Assembly: GCA_963833605.1 (NCBI GenBank) | Contig: CAWHYZ010000021.1 | Span: forward strand, 84,555 to 148,554 | Length of the DNA stretch: 64,000 nt | Direction of reading: 5' to 3' | From: JAFAXD01 sp963833605 | GTDB lineage: Bacteria; Pseudomonadota; Alphaproteobacteria; Rhizobiales; Xanthobacteraceae | Shown here: in pieces, positions 1 through 9,334 of the stretch | How the letters are laid out: each line of letters opens with the position of its first letter | How positions within the stretch are numbered: the stretch's first letter is position 1 | Position numbers and translations under genes: made by a program | Notes under the pieces: generated by a model | Told to the model about the DNA's origin: nothing | Databases searched by the model: none | What the model saw: the letters and a program-made list of their open reading frames with translations, nothing else

Positions 1-425
1 AGCGCCAGCACGCCAGCAGCAAAGATACCGAACTGAATGCCGAATATCACGGGTAGGCCATAGTAGACCCACAGCACCAGAACAAGTCCCGGGACTGCGC
101 GCACAACTTCGACGTAGGAGCGATTGAGGACCTGCAGGCCCCTGTGCTTGTTCGTACCGGCGATTCCCACCAGCGCGCCGATCGGCACGGATACGGCGAG
201 CGCCGCGGCCGATACGGAAATCGTCGGCCACAGGCCCGAAAGCAAAAATTCAAGATTTACCTGGCCTCGGGCTTGAGTTGGCGAAAGGACGTACCAACCC
301 CAATTATACGCGGGCCCAGCCGCGCAAGCGCCGACCAGAAGCGCAAGCCCCGCGACCAGCGTTGTTTCGAGGTTCCTGCCGGTGCGACCGAAGCGTGCGC
401 GAGTCCGCGTCAGTTGTTGAACCAT
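1..425 (-). CDS. Polar amino-acid ABC transporter permease, 3' end cut by window edge
   Basis: An open frame runs from an ATG at 425 to the window edge with no stop, giving about 141 residues. The start MVQQLTRTRARFGRTGRN is followed by a hydrophobic helix, and further on the reading VRAVPGLVLVLWVYYGLP is typical of HisM/GlnP-type permeases of family-3 amino-acid importers. It overlaps the end of the upstream solute-binding-protein gene by 16 bases, so the two are probably co-translated. It would form the inner-membrane channel for the ligand captured by that protein. The family is clear; the substrate is not. The C-terminal half, including the EAA loop, lies outside the window. Confidence 0.82.
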   Translation of the reverse strand, partial: MVQQLTRTRARFGRTGRNLETTLVAGLALLVGACAAGPAYNWGWYVLSPTQARGQVNLEFLLSGLWPTISVSAAALAVSVPIGALVGIAGTNKHRGLQVLNRSYVEVVRAVPGLVLVLWVYYGLPVIFGIQFGIFAAGVLA

Positions 426-1237
426 TTGGTTTTCAGGGACTGAAAAAATCCTTCGGAAAGCTTCAGGGTGATCCAATTGTTCAAGTAGTTGGTCCAGACG
501 AAGTCGCCTTGAGCCACGATGTAGCCGAACGGGCGCTTGCTGCGGTCCTGCTCGCTCGGCAGATGGATCAGAGCCGGAAAACGCGCGACGATGCTTTGCG
601 CGTCGATCGAGCTCGTTATCGCCGCGTCAGCGCGGCCGGCCAGCACCTCCTGCCAAGAGGTTGCCGGCGGCTGCACGGACTTGATCGTGGCCTTCGGCAG
701 CAGCAACCTTGCTTGATCCTCAAAAACCGTGCCGAGGATGACCGCGACCGTGACGCCCGGTTGATTGATGTCATCCCAACTCTTGAATCGCGCGGCGTTC
801 TTTTGATCAAAAATCGGTGTAGTGCCGGCTTCCAGGTAGGGCAGCGTAAATGCAATCGTCTTGATGCGGCCGACGTTCATCGAGGCGCCGCTCATGAAAA
901 CATCGTAACGATTGGCCGCGATACCAGGGACGAGCGTGGTCCAATCAGTGGGTACGAGCTCGAGCTTGACGCCAAGATCCTTCGCGAGCTGATTGGCTGC
1001 ATCGATTTCGAACCCCTTGAAGCTGTTGGTTGCCGGATCGCGGATCGACATTGGGTTGAAATCGCCGGTAGTGCCGACCCGAAGCGCATTGGCTTCTAGA
1101 ATCACGGTGAGGTGCGATTTTTCCTGAGCCTGAACCGCACTCGCGGCGAGGGTGCAAAGCAGCACCGCTGCTGCGAGCGGGACACCCGGTAAAATCAGCC
1201 TCAGCACGATAGAACCTCCCAGGGGTTGCAAATTCAT
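410..1237 (-). CDS. Periplasmic amino-acid-binding protein of an ABC transporter (family 3)
   Basis: 275 residues with a signal peptide of about 37 residues ending in AVQA before QEKSH. The mature part has the family-3 solute-binding-protein pattern: LRVGTTGDFNPMS near the start, then KGFEIDAANQLAKDLG and a SGASMNVGR segment. The frame is open further upstream to 1309, but I choose the ATG at 1237 because it lies just after the stop of the upstream oxygenase (4-base gap) and directly precedes the signal peptide. It should capture a small polar solute in the periplasm and deliver it to the permease gene that overlaps its end. Substrate unknown; no ATPase gene is visible in the window. Confidence 0.85.
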   Translation of the reverse strand: MNLQPLGGSIVLRLILPGVPLAAAVLLCTLAASAVQAQEKSHLTVILEANALRVGTTGDFNPMSIRDPATNSFKGFEIDAANQLAKDLGVKLELVPTDWTTLVPGIAANRYDVFMSGASMNVGRIKTIAFTLPYLEAGTTPIFDQKNAARFKSWDDINQPGVTVAVILGTVFEDQARLLLPKATIKSVQPPATSWQEVLAGRADAAITSSIDAQSIVARFPALIHLPSEQDRSKRPFGYIVAQGDFVWTNYLNNWITLKLSEGFFQSLKTKWFNN

Positions 1238-1241
1238 AACA

Positions 1242-2231
1242 TTATGTTCCTGCTGTCTCGTTCCGGTACGCAAAGGCATTCTTGAAGCGTCGAAGAATGT
1301 GCTCACCACAGGTCGTCTGGGGGTAGCGAGGCGTCGTACCGGCCGCTACACAAGAGGGAAGCGCTTCGATCACCGTGTCGATGTGAGGGTCGAAGAAATA
1401 CGCGATTGAATAGCGTTCGCGACCGCTCTTGTTCACGACCCGATGGGGCGTCGATACGAACACATCGTTCGTCCAGCGCGCCATCAGATCCCCAATGTTA
1501 ACGATAAAGCTGCCCGCGACCGGTGGCGCGTCGATCCAATCGCCCGCGCGGTTGCGAACCTCGAGACCGCCAACCTCTCCTTGGCAAACGAAGGTGAGCG
1601 CGCCGTAGTCCGTATGAGCGGAAACCCCGAACTGGTCGGCACCCATGGCCGGCGGCTGCGGCGGATAGTAGAGCAGTGAACCACGTGCCAGCGGCCGCGC
1701 AAACAGTGGCAGAAAATGATCCGGCGGCAGGTCGAGAGCGAGCGCGAACAGGCGCAGAACCCGATTGCCGCAGGCGCGCATCGCCAACGCGTATCGCTCG
1801 ACCGCGTCGCGCAATTCGGGCAGATCCGCAGGCCATTGGTTCGGGCCCATCAGCGGCTTTCCGGCGCGGACATCCGGGTCGCTCAGCGGTAAATCGACGC
1901 CGAACAGAAAGCTCTCCTTGAGGTCGGGCTTCGCCTGATCGGACATTCTCGCACCGCCGACCTTGAGAAAGCCGCGATGACGCGGATCGACCGCGACGAC
2001 CTGCTTGCGCTCCAGCGGCCAAGCGAAAAATCGACGGGCGACCGCAAATGCGTCATCGATGACGCTTTGCGGCACCCCGTGGCCGATGACATAGAAGAAG
2101 CCAACATCGATGGCGGCCTGGCGAAGCTCGGCCGCGAGCGCGCGCTCGCCTGCCGTACCCTCATCCGTGCGCGCGAGGTCGAGCACGGGAATTTCGACGA
2201 AGTCTTCAGGGCGGGTGGCCAAATCATTCAT
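1242..2231 (-). CDS. Isopenicillin N synthase-family Fe(II)/2-oxoglutarate oxygenase
   Basis: 329 residues, normal for the family. The N-terminal DIOX_N region contains GFFYVIGHGVP (about 44-54). The C-terminal double-stranded beta-helix carries the iron ligands His206 and Asp208 (HTDYG) and His263 (STPHRVVN), and the co-substrate-binding Arg273-x-Ser275 (RERYS). The residues suggest an active non-haem iron oxygenase. It sits between an AhpD-like gene (9-base gap) and an amino-acid ABC transporter (4-base gap), so it may oxidise the imported compound or a product of it. The substrate cannot be read from the sequence; homologues are annotated with many roles. Confidence 0.85.
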   Translation of the reverse strand: MNDLATRPEDFVEIPVLDLARTDEGTAGERALAAELRQAAIDVGFFYVIGHGVPQSVIDDAFAVARRFFAWPLERKQVVAVDPRHRGFLKVGGARMSDQAKPDLKESFLFGVDLPLSDPDVRAGKPLMGPNQWPADLPELRDAVERYALAMRACGNRVLRLFALALDLPPDHFLPLFARPLARGSLLYYPPQPPAMGADQFGVSAHTDYGALTFVCQGEVGGLEVRNRAGDWIDAPPVAGSFIVNIGDLMARWTNDVFVSTPHRVVNKSGRERYSIAYFFDPHIDTVIEALPSCVAAGTTPRYPQTTCGEHILRRFKNAFAYRNETAGT

Positions 2232-2240
2232 CGGAGGACC

Positions 2241-2849
2241 CTAGCGATTGCCCGCGAGAGTGAGATCGGCGCTGGAAGCAGGCGAGAGCCCGAGCACATC
2301 GCCTTCGGTCGACACACCAAGCCCATTGAGCAGTCGGTTCGAGTAGTTGAAATAGGCGCAGACTTGGTTCGCTTCGAGTATTTCACCGTCATTGGCCCCG
2401 GCCGCACGCGCGGCGCGAACGTCATCCTCCACGACAAATTGCGGGGCTTGCGTCAATTTGCGCACATAGCGGAGCAGCGCCAACTCCTTTCCTGAGAAAA
2501 CTCGCTCCGGCTGGCTTGCCGCGAGGGCCTCATAGATCGCGTCCGCGCGCGCGTCGTCCTTGAGCAACCGTCTGAGGCCCGCAAAGTGATGGGCGACCGA
2601 ATAGCCGCAATCGTTGTACAAGCCGGTGTAGACAGCCATGCACTCGTGAAACCAACCCGGCAGAGTGTTGTTGGCATGATGCATGACACTTTTGTAGAGG
2701 ATCCAATGGCCCTCCATCGTGTGCGGCCGCAGTGAATGCACCTTCATGACGTTGTCGATTGCGCCGTTCGGTCCGCCGATGCGTTCGTAAAGGGAGCGCA
2801 GATAGCCGCTGCTCTCGGCAAATTGGATGATCCGAATCCAGGCGCTCAT
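2241..2849 (-). CDS. AhpD-like / carboxymuconolactone decarboxylase-fold protein (peroxidase-related)
   Basis: 202 residues, resembling uncharacterised peroxidase-related enzymes with an AhpD/CMD helical fold. The region around NDCGYSVAHH corresponds to the AhpD C-x-x-C-x3-H active site, but the second cysteine is serine here (C-G-Y-S), so the AhpD thiol redox chemistry would not work as described for AhpD. It is the first gene of a four-gene minus-strand run (AhpD-like, oxygenase, binding protein, permease). Fold assignment is good; function unknown. Confidence 0.7.
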   Translation of the reverse strand: MSAWIRIIQFAESSGYLRSLYERIGGPNGAIDNVMKVHSLRPHTMEGHWILYKSVMHHANNTLPGWFHECMAVYTGLYNDCGYSVAHHFAGLRRLLKDDARADAIYEALAASQPERVFSGKELALLRYVRKLTQAPQFVVEDDVRAARAAGANDGEILEANQVCAYFNYSNRLLNGLGVSTEGDVLGLSPASSADLTLAGNR

Positions 2850-2935
2850 AGATATCGTGCAGCCGCGTAGTTCGGGCCGACGACAGCCCGCCCGACAACG
2901 ATGTAGGACGAGCGTGGACGTGTCAACAAAGTGCC

Positions 2936-5900
2936 CTACACCGCCTCTACCTGCACCACGCCCGGAACCGCCTTGATGGCGCCGGCGATCTGGGGCGAGA
3001 CCTTGAACCGGCCGGGCAGCCTGACCTCGACTTCGGCACCACCCGTGAGCATCAGCACCATATTGACCTCGCCATCGGCTCTGCTGGCGCGCGCCGGCGC
3101 CGGCTCCAGCCGCTTAGTGACGGCATCGAGCGGCTCCGCTGACCGCAGGAAGACCCGCAGCCCCTTCTGCACCTTCTCGGCGGCCGCATCGAGCGGCTCC
3201 ACCGATTGAATGCGCGCGCGCACTTCGTCACCCTGCGCTTCCGCGGTGAGGAACAAGAGCAGCGCCGCGCCGGGCTCGAGCAGATCACGGTATTGCTGCA
3301 GGCCTTCCGCAAAGATGACCGCTTCGTAGTGGCCAGTCGGATCGGACAGGCCAACAATGCCCATGCGATTCCCGGTCTTGGTGCGCCGCTCGATGCGCGA
3401 GACAACGGTTGCGGCGACCCGGCCGGCGGTGGCGCCGGCTTTCACCGCCTTGCCAAAATCCGCCCATGATTGCACCCGCAGCCCTTTGAGCAGCGGCGCA
3501 TAGTCGTCGAGCGGATGGCCGCTCAGAAAGAAGCCGATGGCGTCGTATTCCTTCTGCAACCGCTCGGCGGGTAGCCAGGGTTCGCTCGTTGGAATCGTGA
3601 GCCTGTCGGGCTGACCGAGACCGCCGAACAGCTCGTTCTGCCCGAGGCTCAGACCATCATGCGCGCGCTGCGCAGCGGCCAGCATGGCATCAATCGCCGC
3701 AAAGGCGCGCGCACGATCGCCCTCCAACGCATCGAACGCTCCCGCCGCGGCCAAACTTTCCAGTACACGCTTGTTGACGGCGCGCGGATTCATGCGCGCC
3801 GCAAAATCGGCAAGGCCGGCAAATGGACGCTGGCCACGCGCCGCGACGATCGTTTCCACCGCCTGGCGGCCGACGCCTTTGAGGGCGGCCAACGCGTAAT
3901 AGATGGTGCGCTCGCCGACCGCAAACGTGACCCCCGATTTGTTGACCGATGGCGGCTCGACCTTGATGCCGAGGCGCTCCGCTTCGCTGCGAAACTCCGC
4001 CAACTTGTCGGTGTTGCCCATGTCGAGGGTCATGGAGGCAGCCAGGAATTCGACCGGATGGTTCGCCTTCATGTAGGCGGTCTGGTAGGCGACGAGCGCA
4101 TAAGCGGCCGCATGGCTCTTGTTGAACCCGTAGTCGGCGAAGCGTTCCAGTAGTTCGAAAATCGTCTCGGCCTGGCCGCGCTCGACGCCGCGTTCGATCG
4201 CGCCGGAAACGAAGCGTTCGCGTTGGGCCTTCATCTCGGCGCGGATTTTCTTGCCCATGGCTCGGCGCAGCAGATCGGCCTCGCCGAGCGAATAGCCTGC
4301 CAGCACCTGGGCGATCTGCATCACCTGTTCCTGATAGATGATGACGCCGAAGGTCTCGCGCAGGATCGGCTCGAGCTTGGGGTGGATATAGTCCGGCACC
4401 TCGCTGCCGCGCTTGCGCGCACAGTAGGTCGGGATATTGGCCATCGGCCCGGGCCGGTACAGCGCGACGAGCGCGATGATGTCTTCGAAACGGTCGGGTC
4501 GCATGTCGACCAGCGCCCGTCGCATGCCCTGCCCTTCCACCTGAAACACGCCGACCGTCTCACCGCGGGCAAGGAGGTCGTAGCTCGCCTTGTCGTCGAG
4601 CGGAATACGCGAAAGATCGATGTCGATGCCGTGCGCGCGAACGTGCTCGACTGCAGTTGCCAGCACGGTGAGGGTTTTCAGCCCCAGAAAGTCGAACTTC
4701 ACGAGACCGGCCTGCTCAACCCACTTCATATTGAACTGAGTCACCGGCATATCGGTCTTGGGGTCCCGATAGAGCGGAACCAGTTCAGACAGCGGCCGAT
4801 CGCCGATGACAATGCCGGCGGCGTGGGTCGAGGCGTGCCGGTGCAACCCTTCGAGTTTCTGCGCGATCGCAAATGCCCGCGCCACCACCGGCTCGCTATC
4901 ACGGAAGGCCTGCAGGCGTGGCTCGTCGGCGATGGCGCGCGAGAGTGTCACCGGTTGCGCCGGATTGTTAGGCACAAGCTTGCACAGCTTGTCGACCTGA
5001 CCATAGGGCATTTCGAGGACCCGGCCTACGTCGCGCAAGACGCCGCGCGCCTGCAGGGTGCCGAAGGTGATGATCTGCGCGACCTGGTCGCGGCCATATT
5101 TTTGTTGCACGTAACGGATCACGTCATCGCGCCGGTCCTGGCAGAAGTCGATGTCGAAATCGGGCATCGAGACCCGTTCCGGATTGAGGAAGCGCTCGAA
5201 CAGGAGCCCGAAGCGGATCGGATCAAGGTCGGTAATCAGCAGCGAATAGGCGACCAGCGAGCCAGCGCCGGAGCCGCGTCCGGGGCCAACCGGAATGCCC
5301 TCATTCTTGGCCCATTGAATAAAATCCGAGACGATCAGAAAGTAGCCCGCGTAGCGCATACGCTCGATAACGCCGAGTTCGAACGCAAGACGCTCGCGGT
5401 ATTCCTCCTCGGTACGGCCGAGCGCGACGCCATGGGCGGCAATGCGGCGCGCAAGCCCCGCTTCGGCCTGCCGGCGCAACAAAGTCGGCTCATCCGCTGT
5501 CTCGCCCCGTTCGGTGGTGAAACGCGGTAGGATCGGCGCTCGCGTCCTGGGCCGGAAAGCGGAGCGCTCGGCGATCTCGATGGTCGAGGCGAGCGCTTCC
5601 GGAAGATCAGCAAACAGGGCCGCCATTTCGGCACGCGACTTGAAACGGTGTTCCGCGCTCAGTTGCCGACGCTCGGTTTCAGCCACTGGGCGACCTTCGG
5701 CAATGCAGATCAAGGCGTCGTGGGCTTCGTGGTCCTCGGCCGTGCCGAAATACGGTTCGTTGGTCGCAACGAGCGCAATGTTGCGGGCATAGGCCAGTTC
5801 GATCAGGTGCGGTTCGGCAGAGCGTTCGGCGGCGAGCCCATGGCGCTGCAGTTCGATATAGAGCCGGTCGCCAAACAGCCGCAGCAGCGTCTCGCAGCGT

Positions 5901-6386
5901 GCCTCCGCGAGATGCAGCTGGCCTGCCACGATAGCGAGGTCGAGCGCGCCACTGGAACCGCCGGTGAGCGCAATCAGGCCTTCGGTTGCGGACGCTCAGC
6001 ATTGGCAACGTGATGTGGGCAGCCTCGGTCGCTGCCGGCTCCAGGAACGCGCGCGAGGAGAGATGCATGACGTTGCGGTAGCCGGCTTCGTTGGCTGCCA
6101 GCAGCACCAGGCGCGGTAATGCGCGCGGGTGGCCACCCCCGCGTCGCTCCTCCTGGTCGCCAAAGTCGACCGCCAGCGAGCAGCCGATGATGGGCTGAAT
6201 GCCGGCACTCGCCATCTTGTCGGAAAACTCCAGCGCCCCGAACATGTTGTCGGTGTCGGTGAGCGCTAGCGCCGGTTGCCGGTCGGCCTTCGCCAGTTCG
6301 GCGATACGCGCGATCGTCAGTGCGCCTTCGAGCAGCGAATAGGACGAGTGCACATGCAGGTGCACGAATTGCGGGTCGGAGGTCAC
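2936..6386 (-). CDS. dnaE: DNA polymerase III alpha subunit DnaE (one-base frameshift at about 5990)
   Basis: Replicative DNA polymerase catalytic subunit. The N-terminal PHP domain starts with FVHLHVHSSYS; the polymerase core has VGPGRGSGAGSLVAYS and the catalytic aspartates of MPDFDIDFCQDRR; C-terminal helix-hairpin-helix and OB parts are present. The reading frame breaks near 5989-5992 (reverse strand LPMLSV): removing one base restores ATEGLIALTGG and joins the two halves into about 1,150 residues, the normal DnaE1 length. As the gene is essential I treat the shift as a sequencing error. The start is GTG at 6386, whose GTGA overlaps the stop of a short upstream ORF. It lies 197 bases after a LexA-controlled SidA-like gene on the same strand. 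Confidence 0.93.
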
Positions 6387-6475
6387 GGCGATGCGATCCG
6401 GAATTTCGAGTCAGGGCGTGGGCGCCCGATGATCGATTCGTGCGCGACCCGATGGTGCGGATGCGTCCCGACCAT
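6383..6475 (-). CDS. Possible 30-residue leader ORF overlapping the dnaE start
   Basis: An ATG at 6475 opens a 30-codon frame rich in His and Arg (starts MVGTHPHHRVAHES) that stops with TGA at 6385-6383; the stop overlaps the dnaE GTG start as GTGA, the arrangement of translationally coupled genes. About three quarters of third positions are G or C, which fits coding but also the background. No strong ribosome-binding site precedes it. It might be a coupling leader for dnaE or chance; I know no homologue. Confidence 0.25.
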   Translation of the reverse strand: MVGTHPHHRVAHESIIGRPRPDSKFRIASP

Positions 6476-6487
6476 GTCCACGAAGAT

Positions 6488-6535
6488 CACCGGCCGGCGT
6501 GGAGGGACGCACAACTTTGCGCACGCCGGCCGGTG
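6488..6535. other. Perfect 14-bp inverted repeat in the dnaE leader
   Basis: Arms 6488-6501 (CACCGGCCGGCGTG) and 6522-6535 are exact reverse complements, with a 20-base spacer. The hairpin is strongly GC-rich and lies between the SidA-like gene and dnaE on the transcribed strand. No T-run follows on the minus strand, so it is not a classical intrinsic terminator. It may attenuate or stabilise the message, or be a protein-binding dyad. Confidence 0.6.
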
Positions 6536-6583
6536 CTGGGCCTCGTCAGATTACGCAACGAGGCGGGGGGACGTGGAAAACGG

Positions 6584-6682
6584 CTATAGCGCCGTGAGGA
6601 CCTGGGCCCACACGACGACCATGCCAACAAAGAGAGTGATGGACGCTAGCGCGGCGGCCTCTTCGACGACGGCGCGGAACAT
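6584..6682 (-). CDS. SidA-like SOS-induced 32-residue inner-membrane protein
   Basis: A 32-codon gene starting MFRAVVEEAAALAS with one hydrophobic helix from about residue 10 to 29 (ending WAQVLTAL). An AGGGG lies about 9 bases before the ATG. Just upstream is a paired alphaproteobacterial LexA operator (GTTC-N7-GTTC on both strands). Size, single transmembrane span, LexA control and the position ahead of dnaE match SidA, the 29-residue Caulobacter division inhibitor that acts on the septal FtsW/FtsN machinery under SOS. Function is inferred from these features; residue-level homology to SidA was not checked. The frame remains open upstream, but the extension crosses the operator and is unlikely to be translated. 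Confidence 0.62.
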   Translation of the reverse strand: MFRAVVEEAAALASITLFVGMVVVWAQVLTAL

Positions 6683-6702
6683 GGGACACCCCTGACGCAA
6701 CG

Positions 6703-6735
6703 GAACATAAAAAGAACGATGTTCCATCTTTGTTC
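6703..6735. promoter_or_regulatory. Double LexA (SOS) box of the SidA-like gene
   Basis: Read on the minus strand the order is GAAC-N7-GAAC, three bases, GTTC-N7-GTTC. Each half is an exact alphaproteobacterial SOS box (GTTC-N7-GTTC, direct-repeat type): GAAC at 6703-6706 and 6714-6717, GTTC at 6721-6724 and 6732-6735. A TTGACT at 6739-6744 (minus strand) could be the -35 element, so LexA would cover the promoter. The target is the 32-residue ORF starting at 6682, and perhaps dnaE behind it. Confidence 0.85.
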
Positions 6736-6750
6736 TAAAGTCAAGGGGGC

Positions 6751-7250
6751 AGTGGGTCAGTTTGAATAAGGCAGACCCCGGCCGAGGCTGGCACCGTGAC
6801 GGCCTCGGGAGCATATTTTAACTATGGCCGGAAAGCATCTAAGGCGAAGAGTTGTTAGGCGTCGCACTCCGCGCGACCCGCGATGGCTGTTCATGGGCTA
6901 TCCGGATACCATTGTGCTATTGGCGGCCGGCTGCCTTCCGCCACTCCTATTCTGGGTGGAAGCTACCATGTTGGTGCTTCCCGTGATTGCGTGCGGCGCA
7001 ATGTGGTGGCTGGTTCGTAGCCGACGCAGAGCCGCACGATGAGCGGCCATCCCGAGCGCCCTAGAGATCCCAATCAGCTAGCCAAGCTGATAGTCGTTCG
7101 AAGCAGAGGCTTGGATTGCCGCCGATCGGGCCAAGCATCGCCCAGGGCGACGCCGGAAATCAAACTGACCCACTACCCAAGGGGGGATAGTGGGTCAGTT
7201 TGATACCCAAGGGGATGTGCGTCAGCTTGAATAACGCGGACCCACTACCT
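6751..7250. repeat. Small cassette bounded by GTGGGTCAGTTTGA repeats
   Basis: A copy of AGTGGGTCAGTTTGAATAA begins at 6751 and is followed by GGCAGACCC. The same pieces recur near the other end: TAGTGGGTCAGTTTGA at 7188-7203 and CAGCTTGAATAACGCGGACCC at 7223-7243. An exact inverted copy of the first motif lies at 7160-7175, making a 16-bp hairpin with a 12-base spacer. The roughly 500-bp block is thus flanked by imperfect direct repeats and holds one small ORF. This looks like a miniature mobile element or the residue of one; no transposase is present. Confidence 0.6.
6824..7042 (+). CDS. Small two-helix membrane protein of unknown function (possible)
   Basis: A 72-codon frame with an Arg/Lys-rich N-terminus (MAGKHLRRRVVRRRTPRD), two hydrophobic stretches (about 29-45 and 47-64) and an Arg-rich tail. 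It lies inside the repeat-bounded cassette, on the strand opposite to its neighbours. No clear Shine-Dalgarno sequence precedes the ATG. The positive-inside pattern favours a real protein, but I recognise no family. Confidence 0.35.
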   Translation: MAGKHLRRRVVRRRTPRDPRWLFMGYPDTIVLLAAGCLPPLLFWVEATMLVLPVIACGAMWWLVRSRRRAAR

Positions 7251-7278
7251 AACAGGGATTTCTTGCCCCTCCGAAACC

Positions 7279-7977
7279 TCAGGCAGCGCCCGCCTTGAGC
7301 TCTACGACCTGCCCGTCCTTGAGGGTCACCCGCCGGTCCATACGCGCGGCGAGTTCCATGTTGTGGGTCGCGATGACGGCGGCGAGGCCGGAGGCCCGTA
7401 CCAGCTGGGTAAGCGCGTCGAACACGCGGTCAGCCGTGTGCAGATCGAGGTTGCCGGTTGGCTCGTCGGCCAACAGAACGCGTGGTGCATTTGCGACGGC
7501 GCGCGCGATCGCGACGCGTTGCTGCTCACCACCGGAGAGTTCGGCCGGCCGATGGGTGAGACGCTCTTTAAGGCCCAGATAGGACAGAAGCTCGGCGGCG
7601 CGCGCGTGCGCCTCGCGCTTGCGCAATCCGCGGATCATCTGGGGAAGCATCACGTTCTCGAGTGCCGACAGTTCAGGCAGCAGGTGATGGGCCTGATAGA
7701 TGAAGCCCATTTCAACGCGGCGGATGCGGGTGCGTTCGAAGTCGTTCAGCAGCGAGGTCGGCTGGGCATTGACAAACACCTCGCCGCCATCCTGGCGTTC
7801 CAGCAGTCCGGCAATATGCAACAGTGTCGACTTGCCGGCACCCGACGGGGCCACCAGCGCGACGAGCTGACCTGGCCAAACCGCGAGGTCGGCCCGCCGC
7901 AGGATGTTCAACAGGTTGTCACCCTGCCGGTAGTTGCGTTCGATCGACTGAAGGAACAGGACGGGGTTGTCAGCCAT
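7279..7977 (-). CDS. lolD: Lipoprotein-releasing ABC transporter ATPase LolD
   Basis: 232 residues with all ABC ATPase motifs: Walker A (APSGAGKSTLLH, about 42-53), Q-loop, signature LSGGEQQR, Walker B VLLADEPTGNLD and the switch His in ATHN. It powers extraction of outer-membrane lipoproteins from the inner membrane and belongs to the LolD/MacB-type subfamily. It starts 3 bases after the stop of the LolC/E permease gene, confirming the pair. Confidence 0.93.
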   Translation of the reverse strand: MADNPVLFLQSIERNYRQGDNLLNILRRADLAVWPGQLVALVAPSGAGKSTLLHIAGLLERQDGGEVFVNAQPTSLLNDFERTRIRRVEMGFIYQAHHLLPELSALENVMLPQMIRGLRKREAHARAAELLSYLGLKERLTHRPAELSGGEQQRVAIARAVANAPRVLLADEPTGNLDLHTADRVFDALTQLVRASGLAAVIATHNMELAARMDRRVTLKDGQVVELKAGAA

Positions 7978-7980
7978 GGG

Positions 7981-9250
7981 TCACTCGTAGCGCAGCGCCT
8001 CGACCGGATCGAGCCGGGCCGCGCGCCACGAGGGATAAAGCGTTGCCAAAAGCGACAGCGCGAGTGCCATCACCACGACTGCCGTCGTTTCCGCCGGGTC
8101 CAAAATGGCCGGCAGCCGCGACAGGAAATAGAGGGTCGGCGGAAATAGCTCGGTGCTTAGCGACCCAGGACAGGAACTGGCGGATCACCTCGACGTTGCG
8201 GCAGATGACAACGCCAGCCAAAAAGCCGACCAGCGTACCAACGACCCCGATCGAGGCGCCGGTGATTAGAAAGATGCGCATGACGGAGCCCTGGGAGGCG
8301 CCCATGGTGCGCATGATGGCGATGTCGGGGCCCTTGTCCTTCACCAGCATGATCAAACCCGACACGATGTTGAGCGCGGCCACCAGCACGATCAGCGTCA
8401 GTATCAGGAACATGACGTTGCGCTCGACTTGCAGGGCATTAAAGAATGTGGCGTTGCGTTGGCGCCAATCAGTGATGAAGATCGGGCGCCCGGCTGCCTC
8501 GGCGATCAGCTTTCGAAAACGATCAATCTGATCAGGGTTGTCGACGTAGACTTCGATCGCGGTGACATCACCCGAGCGGTTGAAATAGGCCTGCGCCTCG
8601 GTCAATGGCATGAACGCGAAGCCGAGATCGTATTCCGACATGCCGATCTCGAATACCCCCGCGACCTTGTAGGTCTTGATCCGCGGCATCGTGCCCATAG
8701 GGGTGACCGCACCGCGCGGCGCAACCAATGTCACGTTCTCGCCGGCGTGGAGCGTCAGTTGGTCGGCGAGCCGGCGGCCGATCAATATGCCCTGGCCCTC
8801 ATCGAACCCTTCGAGCGTACCCTGTTTCAGATTGTCGGCGATGGACGGAAGCTTGCGCAAATCGCTGCCGCGCCAGCCGCGCGCGAGCACGCCGCTCGAG
8901 CCGAATGGCGAAGACGCCAACGCCTGGCCTTCGACCACCGGCGCGGCAAGCTTGATGCCTGGAACTTTTGAGATGCGCTCGGCCACTACCTCATAGTCGG
9001 TCAGCGGCGCCTCCAGCGGCTGGATCAGCAGGTGGCCATTGAGGCCTAGGATCTTTTCCAGCAGTTCATGGCGAAAGCCGTTCATCACCGCCATGACGAT
9101 GATGAGGGTGGCGACGCCGAGCAGAATGCCGAGGAAGGAGAAGCCGGCGATGACCGAGATGAAGCCTTCTTTGCGTCGCGACCGCAAATAGCGCAGCGAC
9201 AGCATCCATTCGAAGCGGCTGAAGGGCCGCGTGCCGGTCGTTTCGCTCAT
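7981..9250 (-). CDS. lolC: Lipoprotein-releasing transporter permease LolC/LolE (frameshift at about 8155)
   Basis: The inner-membrane permease partner of LolD. It has the N-terminal helix with FLGILLGVATLIIVMAVMNGF, a large periplasmic domain, and C-terminal FtsX-type helices (LILTLIVLVAALNIVSGL, VKDKGPDIAIMRTMGAS). After ...RQFLSWVAK the frame is lost; dropping one base near 8155 restores TELFPPTLYFLSRLP and a normal end DPVEALRYE with a stop at 7981-7983, 3 bases from lolD. About 422 residues once corrected. Only one such permease gene is present here, as is common in alphaproteobacteria, so it probably works as a homodimer; LolC versus LolE naming is arbitrary. Confidence 0.9.
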
Positions 9251-9334
9251 CGCTGCTCCAAAGCCCTAGTTCCATCTGATTCTGGCGGTTTCAAGCCACC
9301 GCCAATTGCGACCGGTTTGACGCCACACGCAAGT

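Noticed and set aside
4223..5530. 435-codon plus-strand ORF inside dnaE
   Set aside because: Antisense of dnaE; composition of a shadow frame.
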